The notes: generated by a model from the sequence alone, not told the origin. A DNA stretch of 64,000 bases from Leptodontidium sp. MPI-SDFR-AT-0119 (GCA_020726505.1 JAHLEZ010000031.1:310001-374000), one strand, 5' to 3'; shown: positions 1-12,150, counted from the stretch's first letter. Translations and numbers: made by a program.

Positions 1-1540
1 TCGAGGGAATCTTTCTTAAAAGGCTCGAATCACTACTATTACTGTTACTATTAATGATAAAGGCTCCCACGTCTCCTCTTCGTAGCCTCTTCAACTTATC
101 TTATATTCGAATACCCTGCATTGGCGGCGAGAGTCTGTGATAGAATCTATCGCTTAGAGTTGCTCTTCTTCAGTATCGAGGCCTATTAGCTGTTGAATAG
201 ACTGTTGTGGTAACTTCCATTAGAGGAATATAGATGGTGCGTTAGAACTTATTGCCCTGTCTTTTGATTACTCTATTCTACTTTTGACTCGCTAGATTGA
301 TATTTGTTTTTTTGGTTGCTTAGACCCACTCGTAGGAGTCCTACTCTAACGGAAGGAATGAGAAAGGAGATAACTTTGCCCACGCTAATGACCTAGCCTT
401 TAAATAACCAGTCTTCGATTTTCTGCGAGGCGAAACAGTGACTAATCTATTACTAAACGGGTAGCGATACTACGTTGCGTCCTCCGGTCCTGTTATTGAT
501 TCCACTTTATTTAACTAACGTGGGGATTAGACGGAGGTGTTTATATATACTTCTCTTAAATATGGTTATAGTAAAACGCTGGCTGAGTTCAAAGACTTGA
601 GAAATCTGAAATATAAAGCTCGATACAGGGATAGAGGCGAGGCGATGAAAGCTATTAAGAACCGATTAGGGAAAAACGCTGGCGTGAAAATAATTCCTTA
701 TATTCCCGTGGATAAAGAGAAGTAGCTAGAGCTAATTGGCATAACGTCTCGAGTAGCAATTATATTTTAGTACGACCTTAATAGTAATAGTAAGGGCCGA
801 AGAGCGTGGAGATTAATCGCAGAGATAAGTTTCGTCTTTTAAGAAATATAATAATTTATATTCGAGTATTTGCAAGGTGCTTATATCTCGCGGCTGGGAG
901 GGCGAAGAAACACAATTTTATTAGAAGTTAGGTATCTAAGTGGGTATCTAAAATAATACTATAAGATTTTCGACCCTAAAGTCCTTAGTTAGGCTTGGAC
1001 GTATAAAATGTATCTTATATATCGCCGTGAATTCTATGATTGAGCTATATAATAGGGTGAATGCGTGTGTGGAATAATATGACTAATTAAGGCTAACGAG
1101 GCTAACTAGAGTTATTGTGATTTGAGTAGTATAATTAGTATTACCTTGGATTTCGTAAAGGTTTATTATAATAAGCAACGATGATGATTATACTCCTGTA
1201 ATGCCTTTAATTATCATCCGGCTTTTATTTATTAAATAAATGAATAATAGATCTTTAGTAGTGTAGATTAATTGGAACTTAGCAGGTATCTCGTTCTTTG
1301 GCTCGCTTACACTAGGTTAGTGCCGGTGCTACATATAGTATCGTTAGGACTAAAGGCCTCCAAAAATCAATTAATCCCTTAGGACCTAGCACGCAGTAGT
1401 CCTCTTAGTCCGTACTATCTACCCCTAATCTTACTTACCAGAAAACAAGATGTAAATTCCTACGATGGAATTCTTAATTGCGTATCTAAATTCTCCTTTA
1501 AAGAGGCTCTTAGTCCTTGTTTTGGACCGCATTTGTGAAT
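1..1540. other. AT-rich RIP-degraded DNA without a recognisable gene
   Basis: No open frame with recognisable protein similarity is visible on either strand. Stop codons TAA and TAG are dense in all frames and CA/TG dinucleotides are scarce, as in the repeats further on that can be recognised. A 62-codon frame at 537-725 starts only from GTG and matches nothing I know. The stretch is probably old repeat sequence. Confidence 0.6.
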
Positions 1541-1599
1541 ACATAGATAACGAATTAGTATCGCGATAAAACCTGCGAGCCTTCTCTCGAACAAGTCAG

Positions 1600-1900
1600 T
1601 CCCTGCACACTGCGTCCAGCAACAGTGGTTTCTAATAAATATTAAATTATTTAAGGACTAGCAATTCACAGCAATAAAGAATAGATGGACAAATAACGCT
1701 ACTACATTAGAGTAGCTTGAAAAGGTCTTTATCCCTTAAACGCAACCACGTAACCAACAACCCCAATTACTAGTCCTAGACGGCCATAAAAGTCATAAGA
1801 TTACGGAATTTATATAGAAGTGCTTAAAATATAATATATTTGTGGTACAAAAGTGGAGTAGAGCCTTGCGATCAACGTAAGGAGAATTAAAGTGATTAAT
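1600..1900 (+). pseudogene. RIP-degraded pogo/Fot1-type DDE transposase remnant
   Basis: On the plus strand, reading through stops, a Trp-Thr-Asn-Asn segment followed by LEWLEKVF lies near 1684-1730 and the motif LLVLDGHKSH near 1767-1796. This is the second catalytic Asp block of pogo/Fot1 transposases. The same block reads LLLDGHESH in the better-preserved element at 48,757-51,230. Several Gln and Trp codons have become stops. No terminal inverted repeats could be paired here, so the outer limits are unknown. The family call is fairly secure; the extent is not. Confidence 0.6.
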
Positions 1901-2220
1901 TGTTGTCTAGAATACATAAGGAAATCAGGGGAACACGTTATTCCCCTAAAAGCGGTATACGTTAGCAGAATCTAAAACTAACATAATATATAACTAACTG
2001 AGCATTAGCCCGTGCCTATACGTCACACTCCCTAGCTAAGTAATAATAGTAAGCCACTAGTATTATAGTTAGCGACGCTAAGCGAGAGCAACATTAAAAG
2101 CAAACTATTAAGCCACTAATTATACTTATATTACTAAGTTAAGCAAACAACCGTTTTATTTAAAGTAGCGCATCCCTCACTTAATTCTTAATCCTATAAC
2201 CACTTTATATTATACAAATC

Positions 2221-2292
2221 GACTTTTTAATCTACTAACTAATCAACTAATTAATAATTAATTAATTAATTAATAAATCAATTAATTAATAC
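2221..2292. repeat. (ATTA)n-like simple repeat
   Basis: A run of ATTA/AATT units fills most of this stretch. It is a low-complexity AT tract inside degraded repeat DNA; no function is apparent. Confidence 0.75.
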
Positions 2293-2399
2293 TATAGGTG
2301 TATTAAAGCGTTCTGCCTAGGCCGTTAAGGCTAATTGTTCGGTTACTATTATAAGTTATTTAATTGATTTTTATTAAGTTGATTATTAATTTTAAGACT

Positions 2400-2860
2400 A
2401 TATATTAATTTAAGTATTACTAACTATAGTAAGCGAAGAAGAAGGAGGCCAAGAAGGCTTTAAAGGCTGCTCTTATTTTAAAGAAAGCTACTGCGGCAAC
2501 TCCGGTTACTCGTGCTCGTGCTCCTCGAGTCAAGGGAAATAAGCGTTTAGTTATTTATTTAAGTTATATTAATAGCGCCCTTTAAACTAAAAGTATTAGC
2601 GAGTGCTTTGATATTGTTAGTCGGGGTGCTCGTTATTTCGCCTACTCGTTAGGCCACTTTTATAAGGCTGCGCCCCCTACTACTTAGGCTCCTTTCCTCT
2701 TTTACTACGCTGGGCTCTTAAACGACGTAAGTAAAAAGGTAAATTCCCTTAGTTATTCCTTTTTCACGTGTAATTACTAACTGTTTTAAGAACTAGAGCG
2801 CCTAGGAGCTCCCGTTTTTACTGCCCTCTGGGGTAAGGTTACTACTTGTGAGAATAGGTG
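2400..2860 (+). pseudogene. Degraded coding remnant, unknown Lys/Ala-rich protein
   Basis: The plus strand reads for about 45 codons as a Lys/Ala-rich segment (AKKKEAKKALKAALILKK near 2426-2480, then TPVTRARAPRVKGNKRLVIY), then continues with a few TAA/TAG stops. Less biased codon use than the flanks suggests former coding sequence. I do not recognise the family. The remnant may belong to a transposable element together with the next stretch. Confidence 0.3.
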
Positions 2861-2999
2861 GGCCAATCAGAAGAGAGAGGAAGCGCAGTAGGTCGAACAC
2901 GTGATTAGAGACAAGTAGATTGCTTGCTTGCTTGCTTGAGAGAAGAGCCATAAGGGCTCTTCAGTAGTTATATACATAATATTAGCTTCTCTAGAAGCT

Positions 3000-3055
3000 T
3001 CGACGACTACGTAATCGATTACGTGGCTCTTACGGACTACGTAATCGAATACAAG
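3000..3055. repeat. Perfect 16-bp palindrome with a nearby direct copy
   Basis: ACGTAATCGATTACGT at 3009-3024 is its own reverse complement. GACTACGTAATCGA occurs at about 3005 and again about 30 bases later. Inverted and direct short repeats are packed here, as in LTR or transposon termini, but no partner terminus was found. Confidence 0.6.
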
Positions 3056-3119
3056 AGTAATTTCCGGGCCGCGTAAGCAGTGGAGATTACTTCGGCTATT
3101 CTCGCGTAGAATCGGCACG

Positions 3120-4020
3120 AGTTACCGGAGTCAAAATCTAACAGAATATAAGCACCGGCGTTATAAAGAAGTTAAACAGTTTAATACTTAGCTTAAATAA
3201 CGTTAAGGTAAAGTCTTAGAGTTTACTTTGGCTACTTCCTAAAACGCGAGTTAAGGATTAAAAATCGTAGCGGTATTTTAAATCGCCGTAAGAAAGGTGT
3301 TAGTATAATTTATAAATAGCTAATTCAGTATAAAAGAAGAAATAGGAGTATAACTCACGAAGTTAAGACGCGTTAAGACCCTTATAGTATTGGCCTTTAG
3401 TATTAAGGCTAAGAGCGCTTGGGCTGAGATAGAGCGAACCAATTTTAATAGCACTTCTAAGGTGGCTGACGACGAAGGACTCTTCTTAAAGGTTTACGAC
3501 GAGTTAGTAAAGCTTAAATAGTAATATAAAAGGTTAACTTACCGCGTTAAGGCGACTTGACTTTATAATAAAGTTATTTAGAGATCGAGGGCGGGAAAGC
3601 TAAAGAGAGCCTACGTATAAGTTAACGTAGGTATTGCGGAAGAAGTTGCTGTCTAGTAAAAAGAAAGCAAGTAAGCAAGGAAAGCTCTCTGCTACGTCAA
3701 CTCTACGACTAGGCAATAGCGAAGTTAAAGGTGTTAAGCTCTAATAGCGCGCTAAAGTTAATAGTAAGGGCTAAGGTTGTTACCTTAAAGGTACTAAATA
3801 GCGTAAAGTTAGCAGCAAAGAGACCTCTAAGGATACTAGAGTTATAGTAGCTGAAGTCATCTTTAAAATAGGAGGAGATCTTGCCTTAGTAGTGTAGAGA
3901 AGTGATAGTGAAGTCGATCTTGACATAAGCTTGGCGAGGAAGTTTGCTTTCTTTAAAGAATTAAAGAGAGAGAAGGTGTAAGAGGTGTTATTTAATTAGT
4001 AGGAGAAGGAGTAAAGAAGT
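3120..4020 (+). pseudogene. Degraded coding remnant of unknown family
   Basis: The plus strand keeps a readable frame around 3378-3520 (SIKAKSAWAEIERTNFNSTS and EGLFLKVYDELVKLK) with TAG and TAA where Gln codons would be expected. This is consistent with an old RIP-mutated gene or transposon frame. I cannot assign a family. It ends next to the poly-T tract of the LINE at 4027. Confidence 0.3.
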
Positions 4021-4026
4021 TAAAAC

Positions 4027-5107
4027 ATATTTTTTTTTTTTTTTTTTTTTTTTTCCTTTTGACGTGCTGTATTAGTTAGAAACTATATAGCACGGCTAGT
4101 CTACTAGCGTGGCTAATTATTATATACAAAATTTAGTTCGAATTAGATTACGACTATATATTTAGGAATATTCTCCCTATAACTTATAAGAAAATTAAAA
4201 TTAAAAACAAAGGAAATAACTAAATAAAAGTACAAATTAAGGCTTAATAGCCTAATCTTCTTCTTCTTTTTTAATCCCTAGCCTCTCTTAGTGCTATTTC
4301 CTTGTATATATATTAGTCTCTTTTAAGAATACTAGTATTTCTTTAATTCTATTTTATATATATAATAAAACGGGAATAGTAATAGTCCTAATTTTTAAGT
4401 TGCTTTTGATACTAGAGTAGAGTTTTTTACGCTCTAATTTATAGTATTTATAACTAAGTAATAAGTGTTTTATAGTTTTAATACTACTACATTTACACTT
4501 GTTATTAGACGCTAGCCCTAGCTTATATAAGTAGGCTTTTAAGTATCTATGCCCTAGTTTTAATTAGTAAAAAGAGCTGCTTGTTTCTCTTAGAATACTA
4601 AAAGATAAAAGTAGCTTTTTAGTTATTTTATATATATACTTTTTAGAGTATATTTTTAGGGTTTAAGAATTAATGTTTTAAGTTATATTAGCTCTAATTT
4701 CATTTTTCTTTTGACTACTTAGTTTAACTCTTAAATACGTAAAAGAAGTATTATTAGAATTAATAAAAGACATAATAGCTATTTTAGCTAATTTGTCTGC
4801 TTTTTTATTTCTAATTATATTAAAGTAACCCAGGACCTAAACTAAAGTAATACTAGCCTTTAGACTAATAATAATCTTAGACGCTAATATGGCTTTAATT
4901 TGTTGACTTTGCCTGGGGTTATCTGAGGGAGTTTTAAGTCTTAAGAGAGCGGCTTGATTATCTGAAAAGACTGTAAAATTATCCCCTTTTTTCGCCGTAT
5001 TACTAGCGTATTCTATAGCTTGTGTAATAGCTTCTAGCTCGTCGTTATATACTAATTCGACCTCCCCTAAATTACTTATTTTTGTAAATGTAGGCATAAG
5101 GGGAGAT
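4027..5107 (-). mobile_element. 5'-truncated LINE 3' end (LINE B, copy 1), RIP-degraded
   Basis: On the minus strand this is the 3' end of a non-LTR retrotransposon. It runs from an RNase H domain (near 5097-4837, with ELEAITQAIEYAS and FSDNQAALLRL) through a stop-riddled tail to a poly-A tract, seen on the plus strand as a T run beginning at about 4027. A second copy lies in the opposite orientation at about 47,000-48,385 and matches it through the tail, including the segment around GCTAGCGTCTAATAACAAGT. The 5' end is abrupt at about 5107, inside the frame of another LINE (5108-5882), as expected for a truncated insertion. RIP-type stops are common downstream of the RNase H part. Confidence 0.8.
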
Positions 5108-5882
5108 AGGCGTTCAGGCCTATCTTTCCCGTTCGAAGTTGCGTGATAATAGAGCTAAGGCTCTTCGAGGCTTCTTGGTGTGGTTTTAGGGCCTTGGCTC
5201 CTCGTGTCGGAGTATATTCGTATGATTTGCGTCCCTTGGTTTCGTTCGTCCAGTCTTTCGCCCATTCTTTGGCCGCATTTTGATTTATCCATGTGATTAG
5301 CGTCGACTTCAGTGAATAGAGTTGTCTAGGCGGGGCGGAAGGCCTTGCTCTCTTTTGGTGTTTGTCCCTCCATCCTGTTGCCTCTTTCGCGGCTAGGTCC
5401 GCCGCTTCGTTCCCTTCTATGCCCGTTTGTGCTGGTATCCATGAGATTTCGATATATCGTGTCCGTGGGCGGATTTCGTCGATGAGTTCGATGATTTCTG
5501 CTAGTAGGTACGAGCCAGATCTGCTTCTTGGTTTCCCTGCGATGGTGATTGCTGCTTGATTGTCTGTGTATATCAGGACCTCTCTTTGGGAGTCTCCAAG
5601 CTCTTGTTGTGCTATCTTAAGCGCCAGGTAGAAGATGCCTTTGAGTTCCGCTGCATATACTTGCACTCGACTTGCTCGATGACACAGCTCTAACACTCTT
5701 CGGAACAAGAATGACAAACCAAGAAACTTTCGGCAATGGACCCATCGGCCCAAGACCTGCACTCTGTAGCCTCTGCACCTTCCTCTTTCGACATTACGAG
5801 GAGTGCGGAAACAGAGTCCAGCAGCTATCGGTATCCCAGCTACTCGTGCCGGGGTCTTCTTGGAACTGACCAGGACCCCCAA
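5108..5882 (-). pseudogene. LINE RNase H domain fragment (LINE A)
   Basis: This minus-strand frame is open and not obviously RIP-mutated. It encodes a LINE-type RNase H (VYAAELKGIFYLAL, LIYTDNQAAITIAG, IEISWIPAQTGIEGNEAADL), followed by the segment SSIITQLRTGKIGLNAYL that usually precedes the C-terminal zinc knuckle of Tad/I-like elements. The knuckle is missing: the frame runs directly into LINE B at about 5107. The N-terminal 70 codons do not read as RNase H in frame. A likely first catalytic stretch (WADGS) lies in another frame, so a frameshift is probable. Reverse transcriptase is absent. Confidence 0.75.
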
Positions 5883-6445
5883 CTCTGAACTATAATCGGA
5901 CTGCCAAGGGCGTCAATGTATGCTTCACGCATGGAATGGGCTGACTGCATGACGCAGAATGCGAGTTGTGGGTCAATGGCAGGGTATATAGATTCCGAGA
6001 ACCCAGATCCCATATCTCAGACCCGAGATTTCAGAAGAAAGATGCGTTCCGACGGGGCCTAAATGCAGGTCAAGTAAGTATCCCAGGTATATCCTAGTTT
6101 TTGTTCTGGGATCTTCTTGGAAGTGACGAGGATATCCCCAGCAATGAGAACTATAAGCGGACCGCCAAGGGCGTCAATACATGCTTCATGCATAGAATGA
6201 CCTGACTACATGACGCAGATTGCGAGTTGTAGGTCAATGGCAGGGTATATAGATTCCGAGAACCCAGATCCCATATCTCAGACCCGAGATTTCAAGAAGA
6301 AAGTGGCGTTCCGACGGGGCCTGAAAGCAGGTCAAGTAGGTATCCCAGTTTTTATTCTGGGATCCTCCTAGAAGTGACCAGGAAACTCCCAGCAATGAGA
6401 CCTATAAGTGGACCGCCAAGGGCGTCAATGCCTTATGCATGGGTG
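5857..6445. repeat. ~255-bp tandem repeat, about 2.3 copies
   Basis: The block containing GCCAAGGGCGTCAATG recurs at about 5903, 6164 and 6415, giving periods of about 261 and 251 bp. Each unit also carries GGGATCTTCTTGGAAGTGAC-like sequence, a TATATA box and CCCATATCTCAGACCCGAGA. The first unit overlaps the upstream end of the LINE A frame, so the array may be the 5' part or an internal array of that element, but this is inference. Copies differ by scattered substitutions and small indels. Confidence 0.85.
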
Positions 6446-7264
6446 GTTTACTGCATGATGCAGAGCGGTAAACGGAATTCCAGCAGATCTAGATTGTGGG
6501 TTATCAGTCTCAGAATGCTATCCAGAGAAGGGTCCTGTTCTACAGTAGCTTAGAAGAGGTGCTAGTAGGTGACCGGATCTGATGACCTAGCCATGGATTC
6601 CACCACAGCTGTACTCCCCACATGACGCAATTAGTGGTCATATGAAACATCTCTCACTTAAGCGAGGTGCGGTCGATAGGCCAATAATAGCTACAGCGGG
6701 AAGACTAAAAGGAGTGACCTAGAATCTTCATAATTTTGTCGATTATATATATAACGCGCAGTTTACTCGAGTTAATACTCTCAACTAACAAATGCCCAAA
6801 CACTTTTAAATTTTCAGACTATTAGTAATTCAGAATTCTAAACATATCTCTTTCGTTTTATTGTTTCAACTCTAAGTCCTTTCCTTTAATAAACAGCGAG
6901 TATTCCGACTTTAAGTAAGAAACTCGTCTCGCAGTATACCTATAGCGTAAAGATTTGATCCAAATCTACATCTAATCCCCCTACTTACTTTTGAGGAGGA
7001 CTAGTTTAGACCCTCCGGTCCTATGCCACAATTTTCAGACACTGGGCTCCACGTCATAGACAGATCCTCAATCCGGCTTTTAATCCTCACTCTCAAGGGC
7101 TATCAAGTGACCTAGAGCGATCTTCTAATCGGGAACGGCCTTAAAATAATAGATACTCTATAGATTAAACAAAACAACGAGAGGATTAATAAAAAGCAAA
7201 AAGCCGAGGGCATAAATAAGAGAAAGAAAATACTAATAAAGAAAGTATATAAATTAGGAGAGTT
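6446..7264. other. Repeat-rich stretch without recognisable gene
   Basis: The first 250 bases have near-normal composition. From about 6720 the sequence turns AT-rich with dense stops in all frames. I see no motif I can name on either strand. Confidence 0.5.
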
Positions 7265-7576
7265 TAATAATATTAACGTGGCTCTAATCATTTACAAGTA
7301 TAGCTAATATACTACGTATAAATCTATAGAGCGAAAAACATGACTACTATTTATAGCAGAGATTATAAGTGATTACTTGTAAGCGATCGACTAGTCCTAA
7401 TACTAATCTAATAAACTACTTATCTTATCCCGAAGAATATAATACTAGAAAATATAAAAAAGCAGGTGTCTAGACATAGTAGAGGATTTAAGTTACTTAA
7501 GGAAAAGAAAAGTTCAGCTAATAATAATGCCGGCGCGTAAACACCGTAGCTATCGTTCGGATTTTCGAATTGCCAC
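7265..7576 (+). repeat. RIP-mutated copy of the sequence at 24,600-24,915
   Basis: This stretch aligns with about 24,600-24,915. Examples are AGCGAAAAACATGACTACT here against AACGAAAAACATGGCCACC there, and a shared TCCCGAAGAATATAATAC block. Nearly all differences read as C to T or G to A in this copy, the expected direction of RIP. The less mutated copy contains a short frame of unknown family (ERKTWPP, ANYLSYPEEYNTK). The pair gives a direct view of the mutation process. Confidence 0.8.
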
Positions 7577-8470
7577 AGTAGCTCCGCTAAGCGGACAGCC
7601 CTCTAAGACAGCAATTAATCCAGTGTTTGACTTTCGTACGAGTACCTAACATCTTACTTTGTACTTAGCATCGCCCTTGTACGTCCCCATTTTTTTCAGC
7701 TACCGACGAGTTAGCTATTAGAGCAGCTATGAAACTATAAAGCGCTGCGCCAGGCGCGTCAATTACACATCGGCGGCTATAAAACCTGTTAATATCCGTT
7801 AGCGAACATAAACAGTGTTCTAGAACTTACCTAGGCGCTTAAAAGACGTAAATAAAACAGTACGAGGTCTAAAATTAGCTTCGAAAGGTTCTTATAAAGT
7901 AGAGAGGATGTTCTCGAAACGATATATGTTCCTCGTCTTACTACTTAAAAAAAGCCCTTTATTCTTCTTCCCTAACACGCTACTTACGAGGAATCTCTTT
8001 ATCCTAAAGAATCCTTTAATATAACGTGACGATATTATATACTAAAGATATTATAATATAGTTTAAGGAGCCTTTAGCTCTAGATACTCCTTCATTATTA
8101 AATAAAGATACTTCGTATAGTAATATAGTCTATAGGCTCTTTTCCGACTCACCTAATAAGTAAGCTAAATCCTTAAGAACCTTAATACTAGTAATGCCGG
8201 TAATAAGTTCATTAAGCCTAAACGAGAAATATAACTCCCGCGAAATTAATTACGGGGATATACTAAGTAGTATTATAAAGGTATCACGTAGAATACTAAA
8301 AGAGTAAAGAAGTGAGAATTGGTAAAGTAGTGGGGAGCAAAAGATTGATTGAGAAGTGCTCTGCCCTCTCGTTGAGAGGGGGAAAGCTAGCTATATATGT
8401 AAAGTAGGTAGGTTTAGCTAGTTGTGGGTGTGCAGGAAGCACGCCTGGCCGTTCAGTGGGCTCGCGTAGC
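7577..8470. other. AT-rich DNA without recognisable gene
   Basis: Dense TAA/TAG in every frame. A GC-richer patch at 8330-8470 holds no recognisable frame. Confidence 0.5.
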
Positions 8471-8599
8471 AGGTGCCGCTAACCATGTACCGTGACAAAA
8501 GGCGTTACGTAGTTAAGTCACAAATACAACTTACAAACTATATACTTAGTAAGGTCCAGGTTCGTCTAGAGCTTTCCTTTTTAGCCTCTCCACTTTATA

Positions 8600-9700
8600 C
8601 ACGTTGCCGAATAAGGATTTCGCCCGCCTCTATACTAGTATTCATCGAGCTTCCACCTCCTGCGACCCTAACACCCCTCCTACTAACGACGCAAGGTCTC
8701 CTCTAGCAGACTCGAGTAAGGAAGAAGAGAGGACTAAAAACCTAACTAAAGGGAGTCGGGAGGCAAAGCTCGAGAAATTTATCGCGAATAATAGAGAGGC
8801 TCTAGCTTAACTTATTAATCAATATTAAGAACGGCTCGCTAGTAGTTTTAAGGTACAAGAACTCTAAGGTAATCCTTTTAGTAGTAATAAGCGAATATAG
8901 CGAATCTACTATTATCACGAACTTCGAAGACTCCGACTAAATATAAAGTTACATTAGTTACGGCGGGCACTATCGTTAATTAAGAACCTACGTAACTTCT
9001 AGGAATATTTAACGAAGAGTAGCTATTGTCCTTTAAATACTTTAAATTATTAAATACGCTATGCCTACTTAGTATATATTTATGCGGCTAGCCTCAACTC
9101 ATCCGCCTCGAAGAGGTGTAATATCAGGACAGCTTTAAAGGAAGATCTCCGATATACTATTCGTTAGATAATCTTTATTAACGCCTTAGGCCTTAGTGCG
9201 GTCCTCGTGTATAACGAAGTTATTACTAGACTTGTGTGCGTACACTTTATAGTGCCGTTTCTCTTTACTAATCTAGTGTAAGTACAAAACGTCAGGGAAT
9301 ATTAATAATGACCTTAAGTGGCTAGCCACGAAAATCCGGTAGTTTCCTACAATTAATTTTCGAGCCCTTTATAGTATCTTTAATATAATAATGGCTAATC
9401 TTCTATAATACTACTAAGTGAAGTATTCTCCGAGTAAGTTCGAACTCATAGCGAAGATTTAGGCTGTTACTAATAAACTTACGACGAGAGGTTTATATAG
9501 CCGTTTAGATTCGTTATAAACCGGACTTATCCCCAAGTTATTACTTGCGCTTGGAATATATATATCGTGGAGTAAGCGTTTAGAACTAGTGGGTATAAAA
9601 GGTTAGGAGGGACGAGTATTATTTGTCGTCGTTGTAACTAAATGAAGGCTAAACATCGATAATTGACTTCAACGGCATAGTCCTTGTAGTAATGAGTCTG
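8600..9700 (+). pseudogene. RIP-degraded coding remnant, unknown family
   Basis: The plus strand keeps stretches of sensible reading frame: DSSKEEERTKNLTKGSREAK near 8710-8770, continuing as LEKFIANNREALA to 8807, and a run with MRLASTHPPRRGVISGQL near 9080-9135. All are interrupted by stops at likely Gln and Trp codons. The general look is that of an old transposon gene. I could not match it to a tyrosine recombinase, helicase or DDE family with confidence. Confidence 0.3.
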
Positions 9701-10630
9701 CCTAGTTAATAAAAGATTAGTTTAACGAAATTGTAGATTAATAGGAGGTCTAATTACAAAGATAAAATAAAGTTAGTTTCTTATCCTTATTATAATAAAA
9801 AAGGCTATAAGAAATAAAGTTTCAAGGCTAGCTTTTTAGAAGTAGAGCTAAAATAATATATATTCTTATCTTTCTCAAGTATCTTTAAGAAGAGATTATA
9901 TAATAATAAAATTAATCTCTTAAGCCTTTTCACAAACTTATTCCTCTCTTCTTAACCTCATCGAGAAATTTCTCTAGAATAAACTTATTACGCCTATTCG
10001 GCCCCCTAAATATCTCTAATGACTAAGCCTTTGTCATCGACTGTCCGCTTTATATCTACTTAGCCTATATACTTAACATTCTATCCAGCTCTTTCTAAGC
10101 TTACTCTACCAAATTACATAATCTAGTTATTATTAATAGTAGTCCGAAGCTTGTCCTAAGGTCCCTCTTAATAACGTATACATATTCCACCTAATCGTCA
10201 GTCTTAAGGTCGAGGTCGTAGTCCTTATCGCCCTAAATAATTTTATAGTTAGCTTAGATTCTTGCGCCTTAGGCAGCCGTTATAATAATAGTTGTCTAGG
10301 ACTTGTAAGTTAAATTAATCTAGTAAGCTATATATAAAGTTAGTAATAAAATAAAGAGAAGGGTAAGGTTACTATATAGTTTCCTAGCTAGCGATGTTAG
10401 CTTAGTGGGGCTAAATAGGGCGCGAATACTAATGCCGTAAGAGGGGCAGGCCCCACTAACTGCCCCCTCAAGAGCGCCAGTCAACACGACGCCTGTCACA
10501 ACACCTACTGTCATCTTGGCCCTAGCCACTAAACCACTCGCAATCGCCGCCTTATGGCTACTGTTTATCTTGTACTCCCACATCCTTTCTAGGTGGCTTG
10601 ACAACGAGACCCTCTAAAGACATTGAATTC
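9701..10630. other. AT-rich DNA, no assignable gene
   Basis: The only longer frame, on the minus strand at 10320-10604, is Ala/Ser-rich at its start and hydrophobic at its end and resembles no family known to me. A plus-strand frame through 10440-10600 is equally plausible and equally unassigned. Confidence 0.4.
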
Positions 10631-10639
10631 TCAGGCGAT

Positions 10640-12150
10640 CATGACTTGCCACTCTTTACTACGCTAGACTGTACCTGGCGAGCCGCCTGAGAAGAGGAAG
10701 ACGACGAGACAAACATAAAAACACTATAAGAAAGCGAGATTACCCCCGCGCAATTATAATAATCTATTAGTAATCTCCGAGAGCTAAATAAGCTCCCTAA
10801 AATACTAAGAGAGAATCTTATTAACTTAGAGATTAACTTGACCCGTCAGCTAAGTGTTACGCGGGAGAAAGAGATTACGTGTAACCTAGTAATCTTCTTT
10901 ATTACTTTAAACAATAGTCTTAAGGTTATGGCCGTTTACGTCGAAGAACACCGTAATAAGAAAGGAATCACAATACGGGTAGCAGTAAACATAAGAGACC
11001 TCTTAATAGTTACGGCGGGGTTTATTAGGCTTACGAGAGTCTTAGAGTATGCCGCACAGCGAGGTTAGCTTCTCAATCTTCTTTCAACACTACGCTAATC
11101 TACAGTTCAGTGCAAGAGGTTGTTAGCCTCGACCTTGATCGAATTCTGTCCCGTCTGCGATCGCGTCACGCGAAACTTACAAGAAAGACTACTGGAAAAC
11201 GACCCCTCATCGAACAACTACATGGTGCGATTCACAGTCGATCGATCAGAGCGACAAAGACATTTAAGGAAAGCAGGCGTAAGGTACGAGATCTACAAAG
11301 CCTATTTGCTAGTCTTGAGAGCATAACCAATCCTAATGTGGAGGGAGTAGTAGAAGTAGTAGGGGAGATTGTGAAGCAGGTTTATGCATTCTCTTTGGCC
11401 ACTGATCTCACTCGAGCTCTTCAAACTTCGATGATCGACCCAACATTAAGCATATCCACCAGAAGCGATTAGGAAATTAGGCCAATACTACTTTACTACT
11501 TCCGAACTCGTCTGCGCTACAAGACATAGGGATTGTAAGCTCTTTGAGAGCATCAAGGTGGAGCCGTTCCAGATCTTTATGCCTGCCTCTTTATCGGCGT
11601 CGCATTAGAAAGTTCACGCAGAGATACAGCTCCTCTTCTTTTATGAGGTTCATCCAAGCCGACAGCGACCAAGGTTTATCTACTCAAGCAAGAGTGCTTG
11701 CTACCTATACAATCTATTCTTCTCCATCCATAGTGGCTTCTATGTGCCCCGGACTCATCTACGCCCGTTAGATCTTGCCAGACTAGATGAACATTCCGGC
11801 AGACCGGTCTGAGGAGTTCAGTCGCATATCTATGCTATTAAAAGAGATAATAGATAGTAGGGTCCTAAGGGCATCGAGATCGAAGAGGAAGAAACGATAT
11901 TATTATCCCAACGAGAGCGTCTTGCTATTACTCGCATCTTAGTCGTCCTCTAGTATTTCTGCTAAACCCCCAGCCCAAGCTTCTATATCTCTAATCCGAT
12001 CTCAGTCTGGATCTGTCCACAGGTATCCGGTCAAAGGTCCCTTCCAATACACAGCACTGCCTCTAACTCCACCGAGCTCGCCTTCGCAACCTGATCACAT
12101 TGACGACAGCGACTTAGAGAGACTGTGTCTCTGGTTAACACAGTCCACCT
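10640..12150 (+). pseudogene. Fragmented coding remnant, less mutated, unknown family
   Basis: Composition is closer to normal here. Several short plus-strand frames follow each other: 10838-11068; a frame with FCPVCDRVTRNLQERLLEND at 11120-11326, carrying a Cys-X2-Cys pair; one through 11330-11472 (EVVGEIVKQVYAF); and a Ser/Pro-rich one near 11960-12130. The switches between frames suggest one decayed gene or transposon frame. The neighbouring degraded DNA favours a mobile origin. I do not recognise the protein. Confidence 0.35.

Noticed and set aside
537..725. 62-codon frame starting from GTG
   Set aside because: There is no ATG start, no family resemblance, and it lies within degraded repeat DNA. 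A eukaryotic gene would not be expected to start at GTG.
2867..3118. Minus-strand 83-codon frame
   Set aside because: It covers palindromic and directly repeated sequence and has no recognisable motif, so it looks like chance.
5857..6445. CRISPR-like array
   Set aside because: The units are about 255 bp long with no short repeat-spacer pattern, and the genome is fungal.
10320..10604. Minus-strand 94-codon frame with a hydrophobic end
   Set aside because: The opposite strand is equally open, the hydrophobic end comes from AT-rich repeat DNA, and no family is recognised.
10640..12150. Possible Starship captain (tyrosine recombinase) gene
   Set aside because: No Arg-His-x-x-Arg or catalytic Tyr region of that family could be identified, and no direct-repeat boundaries were seen.
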